Source: Eublepharis macularius (Eukaryota; Chordata; Lepidosauria; Squamata; Eublepharidae). Taken from it: a stretch of 64,000 nucleotides of DNA. A model generated the notes under the pieces. That model was not told the DNA's origin, did no database searches, and was given only the letters and a program-made list of their open reading frames with translations. The DNA is taken from contig NC_072800.1 of assembly GCF_028583425.1 (NCBI RefSeq), positions 93,775,001-93,839,000 on the forward strand. Reading direction: 5' to 3'. Made by a program: the position numbers and the translations under genes. Below, piece by piece: positions 12,801 through 24,300 of the stretch (position 1 is the stretch's first letter; every line of letters begins with the position of its first letter).

Positions 12801-15800
12801 GGCAACCCTGAATATCAGAAGGGTGGGGAATACTCCCCAACAGGGCAGCAACACAAAGACTATTTGAACGAACTCTCCTGAATGGCCCAACACCATGACA
12901 GACATTGGGTGCAACTTCTCTGCACAAAGATTACCTGTCTCAGACTGCAGATTTCTTCAGTAATCAGCTCAATACATGTCCCATCCTACTCCTCCCCCAC
13001 TTCTAACCAGTTTGCCTTCCCCACTCCTGCTCCATTCCACTTTTTATGAAGAGAAAACGAAAAACAATCTCCGAAGTCTGTGAATGATCAAATAAATGGG
13101 CGTATGGGATCCTCACACTCTGATGAATTCCCAGAAGAAGACTGTTCCGCCTGGCTTTGGGATTCATTCTGGCCACCCTAAGCTGGATCTCCTGCTCCGC
13201 AAACTATTCAGGAAGCCCCTGAACTCCCCCATACCTTGATATGGCCTCCTTCATATTCATAGGGATATCTGCAGTCAATTATCAAACACTCCGTAATGAA
13301 CTTTGCAAAGCTGCCATTCAACACTGCAACAATCTAAAGGGAAGAAACAGTAAAAATTAGACACAAATACTGGGAAAACCAATTAAAGAGCTTGAAATCT
13401 TAGTTACCTGTGACAGTTTTCAAGGCTGCAATATCATGAGAGATGGGACACAAGTGAGAGGCCAATTCCTCTTGAAAAGAGGCTGTGGCTCATTGGTCTC
13501 TCAGTGGGAGGTGGCTTCGTATGTTCAAAATATGTGCTTTCACATAGGTGAGTTTACACACAACTAAGGGAGCGTAGCCTGTGAAACTCACCATTTCTGG
13601 GTCAATATATTTCAGATCTTGATGCTTTCCATCAACAGTGTGGAAAAGATAACCCTAAAAATAAAAAAAAGCTTGATTAAAGAAATCAAGTTAGCTGCAC
13701 AATCTCAGCACGGGAGAAAAGCATATGGGAAGTTGCAAGCACATGAGCTCTTGCTGCTCATAACAAGACACTCAACCCCTAGTTGTGTCAAGACATAAGG
13801 CCAAACAGGTTAGAGGCAAGGGGCGGAGCATACTCTTACCTTTGAGAAGTCTCCAATAAGGTCCCTTTGGTCACTGTCCAGAATATTCTCTATCTCTGTT
13901 GAAGGTGACAATGATGCCCCAACCAGGGCCTGACTCTGGAGAAAAAAAACAGGGAGAGAAATGGGACACTGAAGGCCAAGCTAGGTTCAGGTTGTGGTAA
14001 TATCTAATGTATCTGAAGACTAGTTGTTTTCAGCTCTTAGGGCCTCTCTTCAAGGATACAGTTTAGCTGGAAAGATTTGGAGAACAAAGACGAAGCATGC
14101 ACAGAAAGTAAGTAGTTAAGAAGCAGCAATGGGACCAAGTCTGTTCACAGGGTTTTCTCCTAAAGTAGCAAGCTGGAAGCCAATCTGAGAAGAGGCAAGA
14201 ATCAAGGGGAGAAGAGGACTGGGGTGGGAACAGTTTCTCTGAATTGTAGCTTGGAATTTTAAGCCCCAGGACCAGAAACAAAAAGGGAGAAAAACAACAG
14301 AAGTGCAGGGGGGGAAAACATGGTGTATTTCAGAGAATGCCTGGAAAGAACAAGTAGATAATACAATTAAGATGTTTAAGATATAGGAAACAAAGATTAA
14401 GTTAGACATTGGGAACAACTTTTAACTTTAAGAGCACTTCAGCTCAATAAAGGCTCCAAAGGTAAGACAGTCAAGAAAAAGTCTGAGTAGGAAGTGGTAT
14501 CCCACTTTTAATTATTTATTAATGTTATTTATAGTCGGCTTTCTCACCTAGACTAAAAAAGCACATACGCACTTACTTTATAGCATGGTTTTTAGTTGTA
14601 AGCTGCTTCGAGCAGGACTCTGAAGAGACAGCATCAAAATATTCTAATTGAATACTAGATCTCTAGCCTTCTACATCCGTGGACATCACATTCTCAAATG
14701 TCTCCCTTCTTCAACCTGGTCACACCATCTGAAACCACTAGGCAAAGATCCTGATACCCACTTGCTCCTTCTACACATCGCAGCCCAACTACATGCACAA
14801 AGACCCCTTTCCACCCCAAGTGGTAAGTAGGACAGCTAGCTGTTGCCCCTAGAGCACATCACCGGGGGGCGGAAGGGGAGAGGGAGAGGCGGCTGGGCAA
14901 AGTCCCACTCAGGATTCTACAAAGGGCCTCATATGTCCAGTTCCAACTTCGACTGCCCAAGGCAAGTGGGCTCTCGCATGCTTGTATCTGCCGCTTCCTC
15001 AGTGCCTATCAACACAAGTGCAGAAAGGAAGAGTCACCATGTTCTTCAGCTACCAACCGTGAGTTCTTCAGACGGTGCTCCACAAGCGCTTCTCCTCCTC
15101 TTATGGGCCCCTGAGGAGTTCTCTTCTTGGGATCTCTCCACTCTTTTCAGGGCAGCCTTGGCCATAGTGCACGGCTCACTTTCTGCCCTCAGCAGCCTGC
15201 ATCGTTTATTCTGGACAAAAGCCACAGTGGAATTAACGCTCTAGCAGCCAGCGACTTCACAATCAGCAATCCTTTGGGCCTTTCCTGTTCGGTCTTGACA
15301 AAGCCAGCTCCCTCACAAAAAGCAAGAACGTTCTACAGTCTGCAGGAGTAAGCTCTCAAGTGAGACTAGGCTCTGAACAGATTGTAAAAGGACAGGGGCA
15401 GCGCAGATTCAGCAAGGCTCTAGGCATGATTCTTAACTTGCACCTTAGTAGAAGACGGTTGAAGCAGATGACCGCACACTCCAAAGAGCTTTGACAGTTC
15501 AGAATTAAACAAGAATACACTAGATTCTGTTTTGACTAAAATAAATGTTTTGAATTCTAGAAAGTCAGCGATGTTAGTCTGCCGCAGCAAAAACAAACAG
15601 GAGACTTGACCCCAGCGTAAGATTTCAGGCACTGGAGAGCGCTCTGTCAAAGGCATGCAGGAGGTCCTCAGTAGACAAGCTTTAATATATGAAGGTATGA
15701 AAAACAGCCACGAAGCACAGGAAGTAGAGGGGGAGATGCAATTATGTAAACTTTGATGCAAGCAAGAAAGACCCGGAGCCCATTCACAGCAGCAGTAATT

Positions 15801-18800
15801 GGCCATTTCTATAGCTGTGCTAAGCTAGCCAACATCCATAATGAGCTAGAAGTTTTTTAATGCCTCCAAGCATTAAACACGACAGGACTACTCCAAACTA
15901 CACTGGAAATGGTGGGGGGGGGGGTTTTAAAAACAAACAAAGCCACAGCTTTTGAGCTCCCTAATGCTTCAATGGCCAATCTTACCTGGGTTTCCTGCTG
16001 TGTCTTCATAACTAGCGGTGCCGTCCACAGACTTGCTACACCAAATGGCATCTCTTCATCACTCTAAAAGAATTATCCAGTTAATTCAACAAACACTGGC
16101 AGTAACTGCAACAGGTGTCATTTTTATTTCATTAATGACCTTGTTTGGATACCAGAGAAACCCAGATTCGTAGTTCTTGGCCCTTAAATGGACAGCCTGC
16201 AAAGAGTTCCGGCAGCGACAGTTCCGGCAGTTCCGGCAGCGAGCAGCACTTTTTTGTCCAAAGTGATTTGGGCTGCTAGTCACTGGTAAGGCCTGTTGTT
16301 TATACGACAGTTCTCGGTTTACCATGCAGCCCATTAATGCCAAGCTGTACCAATTCTATCCCAAACGTGCAAATGTTGGTGTTTTTCCATCAGCCCCCCC
16401 TCAATTGCGTATACCAAATGACTTGGCACTGTTTAACTTTCTCTCTTCCAACTCTTACATTTCAAGGGCAAGCATACAGCAGACCTCTAATTTTATTCAG
16501 ATGGGAAAAAAGGGAGGCTCAAGGTAGGGTTGCCAGGTCCCCTCACCCTCCGGGTGGGAGGTGGGAGTCCCGACACTCACTTGTGTTGATGCTGGGGCTT
16601 TGCAATGATGTCACTTCCGGGAAGTGATGACATCATGTAGGGCATCATGCTGCAGCGGGCCGATTTGGGCCCCACGTGGGCTTGATTCAGCCCACCGCAG
16701 AGCACAGGAATGCAGCCAGAAGGGCCCTGGGGAGCTCCTGCACAGCAGATCCACTGTACTGAACTTGTTCTCCCGGCGCAGCTCTCTACCCCTGGCCACT
16801 TGCACAGAACTCTTGCTCAAGGTTTCAAAGGACTTCACCATCACTTACACTGGCATCTTGCCCATCGAGTATCTCTAGGAATCCATCATCCTCATCGTCA
16901 CTGCCGCAGGCCTTCGGAGAGCACTGCCTCAGAAAAGCAGGACTGCAGCTTCCAAGGCTATTCTCACCTTCGCCACTAGGAAACTAAAGCCAATGACAGT
17001 TTAATGCTTGCATTCAGACTGAGCGCGACGGCTTTTCTTCTCAATGAAGGAGATGGCAAAAAGGAGTTTTCATACAGCATACCATTCTCGATGCTTATGT
17101 AAGTCTCCTCTTCACCTTCGAAAATCCACAAATACAGATTCTAGACTCTTGCTGAAAGCACACGTTCAGCAGCTTAGCAAAAACCCATTCCAATCTACCC
17201 GCAAAACTAAGATGCACAGAAACACATCCTTCACCCCAAGCAGATCTTAGGCCTTAAAGACACTGCAGCTGTCAGCAACAGGCCTCCGTCACAGCCATCA
17301 GGTGTCAATAGCAATGAGGGTTCAAAGGGCTTGTTTTCCTCCCAAGCTGTGCTCTGAACACCACAGTGTTGTGTTTTGTACTAAGCAGCTTCTGCTGCAA
17401 ACAATTTTCTCCATGTCTACTGGGTCCTAAGGAGCCCCCGCCATTGTACAGTTCTAGACATGCAGAAGTAAGAATACAACCTAGTATTTGGCGCAGAATT
17501 GCATTTGTTTTTTAAAAAAATGTCTTCTAACAGCACATTTCTAGTTCAGGGAATTTTGGAATCTGGCCTGAAAACATACGCAGTATCTGCTAAAAGTACT
17601 GAGAACGAAAATGAGGCCTACATCGTTCTCAGACCTTTCTCCTCATACGCTCCAGTTGTATTTCCCTCTGCTAAAGACTCCCAAGCATAATGGCTATAGT
17701 TGAAGAGGAGGCTTTGAAACCTGCACAATGAGGGGCACAATTCAAACACTGCACATTGTAGGCAGAGCTTTCTGGATGAAAAACAGATTGCCTGGGAGCA
17801 TGAGCAGTCGCTGCTAAAGCCCACCTTACTTGTCAGTCACCTAAACTCTCCATCATGTTTCCGCTACCCCATAAGGATGACAAGCCCTAAAAAGGTGGTG
17901 ATGCCCCTTCCTGGTCCTCCCTGAACCAGGACTTCTGCTCCACAGACGGGCAGACTCCCTCTCCGATGAAACTCCAACATGTTTAGTTTAAAAAATTATA
18001 TCCCATACATTCCATTCCCTGGGGCAGATACATACCATAAACACTGGAGCAGACTTCAGCCTTAGCCCTAAAGTGTCTTGTTCACCTTCAAGGGAAGAGT
18101 GGCGCAGAGAGCTACGCGAAGCAGGCCGCACTGGCTTTTTGAACTCAAAGGGCTCCTTAAGGAAAAGACCACCATTTTAGCAACTGTATCGAAGAGAATT
18201 ATTTGCCCCCTTTGAAATAAGCCACAGCAGATTCCAAGAAAACCCTCACCATGAACAAGTCTCGTTCTGTTATATATACACCCTTTCTGTAAAGATTTAC
18301 GGCCCCGTTCTCCTCCAAGTTTCCTAGCTAATCTTTTTACGACGACAAGTTCAGCCAAAAGAACAAGAGACTCATGAAGATGAAGTTTAACAAAGACATT
18401 GGATGCAAGCGTTTGTGGGAGATGGATAAAACTGATACATAGCTGAGGAAATTTAAAATCTTTGTCTAATGGTTCTGCTGACTCTAAACAGATCTTCTTG
18501 ACCCTCTCTCGAGTTTCCAAGCTTTCTACAGGCCATCGGGACATCATCAGGGCCACCACCCTCCCCTCCCACCCCACTGCTCAGACAGCTGTTTGCAGGA
18601 CTGTGAAACTGCACTCACATTCTCTTTGTTCCCTTCAGAGTCACGTGACTGAAAGAAACCGCAGCCCAGCACGTCCGAGTGGCTCCTCTTCAGGGCAGGA
18701 CTACATCCCAGAAGGCTTTGCTGCAAAGTTGAAAAGGGTGAACCAGAAGTGAATCGCAGAGAACACCAGAAACCCAATGCCGTTTGCTGAAAACGAAAGG

Positions 18801-21800
18801 GGTTACAGCTACTCTCATGTACAAGACCAAAGCAGCCAGACATCAGTAAGGATGGCCATGCTGCTGCCAGGCACCCCAGGAGCTTTGGGGGCGGGGCAAA
18901 GGGCAGGCACGGTTTCAGCCAACAGAACTTCCAGAGCATCAGCTGACACAGGAGTCACACCCAGGTTTTCACCCGGACGTGACATTGATGCTTTGCATGG
19001 TATCATTTCTGAACTCCACTGTTCTCTGTAACCGAAAAGAATGCTAACCAGAAGTGGGCGCATAGCACGCCTGAAAGCAAACCATCTCATATGGGGGGAG
19101 CTGCAAGAACTGAGAGGGCTGCAGGGAGCCACGCTGGGCTTCCTTCCTCCTCCGCCCCCACCGGCCGGCCCCGCTTTGCCTACCTTCTTGCACCCAAAAC
19201 CTTCTTGCAGGCTCAGAACAGAGACTTCCTTTTTTCCACCCCGTTTGTGGCTCCCAAGTGATGCTCCCAAGCAGCTCACTGCCTTCTCACTCTGGCCTGG
19301 GAAAGCGGGTGGCTGGGATGGGCTGTGACTACTCGCGTAGCGCACCCCTTTCAGCGGGGCATGTCCAATCACCTAGTGGAGGTCTGCACATGCCCAGAGT
19401 TCAGTTAAGTGTTTTGGGGGGCTTAACCCCCACAATTTTTTATCCGGTTTTCAGATTTTTCTGCAACCTTGAGGAATCCCCTTAGATTGCTGATACATCT
19501 GTTACAATATTAGCAGGTTTCAGGTATTAGCAGATCGGGGCCACTTGGCTATTAGTATATAAGATAACCCGAAGCAACTGAATTATTTACAAGTTGGAGA
19601 ATATACCATCAGGACAGTAAGCATGATGCTTTGTATACAGCACTCAAGCTTAAGCTGCCTCGAGCAACATTCTGAAGAGGCAGCATAGAAATACTCTAAA
19701 TAAATTAAATGCTATTGTCTGACTGACATCTGTATAGTTCACAAGTGAGCAGGGTTGGATTCCACCGCACACCCACCCCAGAATTCCTAGATAACAGTCT
19801 CAGATTTTTGAAAGGTAGCATTCATATTTTCAAAACCCTTGATGCCTGGTGATACAACAGCTAGGAATTTTTTCCCCAAAGCCCTTCAAGTGGGGTTTAT
19901 GTAACCTGAATGCTCTGCATCACATAAAGAAGCCAAGCTTCGAGTTCACAGAAAGGGAGTCTCCTTTCCAAGCAACTTACCGGGATGGAACGCATTTTTT
20001 GCACAGGCAGTCGAAAGCTGAAATGAGAACACAGAGAGAGAGAGAGGCCTCAGAATGGATCCACATCAAAGCTCAAACAGTATTGGCAGGAAGCTAGTGA
20101 CACACCTCAGATTTCCCACTACAGGTTCAAATTAAGTGGATGGTAATTAGAGCTGATCATGAAATATAGAGTGAAAAAGTGGGACATGGCTCATCAAACC
20201 ACCCTTCTCCAAGCTGGAGGCGGAGGGTATTAGCTGGATAACAAGAGGGTACCATGTACAGTCAGTTACCTTGATTTGGCTCTGACAAACACCTCTGCCT
20301 CAACAAGCCTTAAATGCGACTCCCATCCACCACTCACCCTTTCATGCATCATAGTAAGGAAGCTGAAAACTACTTGGCTAGCAGAAAAATGCTGGTTTCT
20401 CTAGGATGAAGCTGTTATCTAGCCCCAATGTTCCATGAAAAGAGTTACCAAGATATTGTTTAAGGCATCTCAACTTGTGCAGGAGCATGGAACAGAAATA
20501 ACTGCCACTTGCTTAAAAGTAAATTCCACTGAAACCGTTATGCAAACCTAGATAGCTAATAAATGTCTAGCTGATCAAAATAGTCCAAAGATCTGCCGTA
20601 AAGCATACAACACATATCTGACACAGGGAGCTCTGACTCTCAAAAGCTCATGCCCTGGACATCCAGTTGGTCATTAAGGTGCTACTGGACCCAAATCTTG
20701 CATTTTATACTATCAGTTTTTAAAAAAGGTTAGGTTTGACAGGAAAGTCAAAAACTGCATGTATTTCAACTTTCACCAACATTTCCATTTTCCTCAGAAA
20801 AAAAGCTCCCACCTCCCCCCGGCTTCAAAATTCCCAGCCATTTCACATCTCTAAACACGGCCTGTAGAGTTGGGCCGAGAGAGACTGGCTGGACTACATG
20901 AGCTTCGTGATAGTGGAGAGGTTTGAACCATTCCTAATTCAGCTTTGTAAACACTATACAAGACTGACACTCAAATAACTGAGCTGCAAAAAAGCAACCA
21001 TGAAGAAGGGGATACGGGTGGGGGCCAGAGCAATCCTGCAGCGCTGAACTTGGGTTATTTCCAGCAACAGTCATTAAACCTTAAAGGAAGCAATAGCCAC
21101 CACATCTTGGATTCTCCAAGGGCCAGGCCCGGTGCGTCCATGGAGGCAGTGCCGGCAGCCACCTCGAGTGCTGAACTCTAAAGGAGGCGCTGTGCCAGCC
21201 CCCGACGACCCCCCCCAACCCAGAAGCGGGTCGCATCGCTGCTCACCTCTCTGCCCCTTCGCCATTGCCACCTGCCTTGCCTCGGCTCTCAGCGAGCCAG
21301 GTGCCCAGGTGGCGTGGCAGCGAGCAGGGAAGTGGGCCGCCTCCCTGTCCCTTTGCCGCTGCCACCCACCTCAGGTGAGGGGGACACTCTTGTGCGATGA
21401 CGGCACAAGTGACGTCGTCGCGCAGGGCTGGAGCACGCATGCGCAAAGCACACGCACACGGGCAGGCAGGCGGGGGGGGGGAGTAGGTATCTCACCTCAG
21501 GCCCCAGAAATCCTGGCACCGGCCCTGCCAAGTGCAAATCTCCTCTGTGGCATGGGATGTCAGGCACTGACTACTGGAAAGGCATGATGAATATATATGG
21601 AAATTGTAACCATAAGCTTAGGATTCTATGAATGAGACTTACTTCTACACTAAAGGAAGCCTACTATGAGAATCTGCAACTTGCAAGCTGAGACTCAACA
21701 GAAGAGCTACCACAAACATTCCAAGTACTGTGGCCTTTAAGCAGCCATCACTCCTCCTACCATGCGTTCAGAATGTGTATTTGGTATTTTTCAGATATAT

Positions 21801-24256
21801 TTAGGCATCAAGAATGATATTCAGGACTTTCTTAAACCTTGCTTAAATTTATTTAGATTCTCTGGGCTGACACTGGTTATGTAGTGGGTTTGGTTCTGTT
21901 TGCATTTTGAGGCTTTGGGCCAACGATTGCTCCCGTGTAATTGGCTATTGGCTTCTTTGCCCTGGAGAAAGCATGGATTTTCTTCTCCATGAGCAACGAT
22001 AGAGACAAGTAGGAAGGCCGGTGGCACATTGTCCAGGGACCTACGGAAGTGGACCCATGGATCCAATTTGGTGGAAACTTGGAGGGGGGTCATTAGGGAA
22101 CAGGCAAAGTTAGGCTCCCTGCAATTTTACTGTATTTTTCTTGGAAAGCAGCCGCCACTCCCAGCCCCCTGGAAAAAGCCCCCCCCCCCAGGGAATGGTA
22201 TTGAAAATTTTTGGAATTCTCAAAAAAACCCCAAAACCAAATCCAAAAACAGTATCAGGGACCGGAACAATCCAGAATTCTGGTATGGAAATTCTTGCCA
22301 AAAACCAAATATGAAAAATACCATTTTTTTTCAAGCACACTTCCCAATCATGCACACCTTCCAAAAGTTTAATGCAAACTCTTCTGAACCTTGAGGTACC
22401 CACCGAGAAGCTTTAAACAATACATAAAACCAAAAGGTGAGCATGTCGTCTACATACGTGTCATCAAGGTCTTTCATGCCAAGCAATGTGGGAGAATCCA
22501 CACAACAGCCTGTGGAAGAGAAATATTCATGCAGCTGAAAGGCGCTTCATAGCTCTTTAGAGTAGTAGCACTAAATCTTGTGAGTTTATGAACTGAGATA
22601 TGAATCAAGGGCTTCGCAATTTACAGAACAGCTATCATGAAAGTTTCACAAAGAAATAAGCTACACACATTTTGGGATGAAAGGATACACACCTGAATCT
22701 GTAGAATCAGAGGAGGTGGTCCTTTGCAGGTTGCTATTCCTTTCTTCCAGCATCTGCACACCATTTTCACTTTGGCTGTAGATTCAGAGATGTTGCTGTT
22801 ATCTTACAGAATGTTAGACAAAAATGCATCCGCATAGCATTCAAATGGAACATGATACGAGTTAGAAGCACCAAGACATGAGCTGCTTTCAGCCAAGCAG
22901 TGCACTGCCAAAGGGTAGCCTAGAAAGCTAGGCAGGGATTGCTTCTGTTTAAGAACATTTGTCATAAGCAAGAGACACACGGGTGTTTCCACATTCCAGG
23001 CAGCAGCTGTCAGCCGGATTATGGTGCCCATTCTTTCAGCAAACTGGCCTCCATTTGGAGAAAACTCCAGAAATGAATTGTCAGGTCTGTTGCCCACAGT
23101 CCCTCCATCTTCACTAGCTTTGCAATCCACCTATGTATTTGTGTGCAGATTCTTTTCACGGGCCATTCAGCTCCTGGGAAGCCAGCACACTTATCTCGGA
23201 TGGCTGGCCACAGTGGCCTTGGGACGGTTCCTGCCTCTGCTCCCACGGACTATGCCCAGCTGGTTGGGCACTGAGGGTGGGGGGCCCACAGGGAAGGGCT
23301 GGAACTGTGTAGCAAGCATTCCTTACGTCATTCTCAACAAGTGCTCTGTGTACAGCCAGACACTATAATAGCTTCTGTGTATTCTATGGACATATATACG
23401 CTATAAATTGGTTTCTCAATAAAGAACCTTGACTCAAGAGGACTTGGATTTCTTGCTGGAAGGGGGGAAGTCAGATTCCACGTATCCTGTTTTCCATAGA
23501 CTGACATGAATATTATCAAAACATCTAGCTTCTTCATATGAGGAAATGAGAAATCAGTTGGATTTTACAAAAGCTTTCAAAAAATTTTCAGAGTACTAGC
23601 TTATAAGAATTATTATTGACCAAAATCCAATGGAAATGTTCTAAATGGAAGGCCAGCTTATCTGGAGTAGGAAAGGGAAATATTACCTGCGCTACTCAAA
23701 ACCCATCAGAACAGACCACCTAATAAATCTATAAGTAGCGTATATTCAAGAAAACCTAATCTCATCCAAGTTCCACTGACACAGAATTCCAAGGATGGTT
23801 TACATATATGCACACAAGCACTTCGTATTAGTCAGCAGCTGAGGTCTTGCCGATGAACATGAGAACTGATTCACTGAAGAAATGCCCTGTTGAAGGCAAT
23901 GTTTTCAACTGTCCTACTGTCTACCCGTATTCCACTACTCACTGGCCCAAACAATTTATTCTGTAGGTATCCCCACCCTTCCTCACTCCAGGCAGCTTAT
24001 ATGGACTCCCACCACAGAGCCTTACCCTCTTAGAGGCAGTTTCAGGTGAGAAATTGGGAGTGGAGGAGGCTGACTGAAGGTTTGGACCAGGGCTTCCATG
24101 GGCCAACATTCAGTGTAGCTGCCTCTCACCTACACTCCCCCCCCCTCACAGTTTGGGATCTTTCTGGATCAGGGTCGCCTTGCATTTTCAGGCATACTCC
24201 TGCACTGCAAGACTGCAGGACCCTAACCCTAACCCTTCAGAAGAAGAGTCCCCCCT

Positions 24257-24300
<44 letters not shown>

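Noticed and set aside
20265-20310. Exon-like minus-strand stretch with a GTAACT donor between CDC25A exons 3 and 4
   Set aside because: It would break the phase of exons 3 and 4, which already join to match human CDC25A.
24220-24238. Telomere-like CCCTAA repeats (also near 31268)
   Set aside because: Only two to three units at each place; too short to argue for an interstitial telomere.
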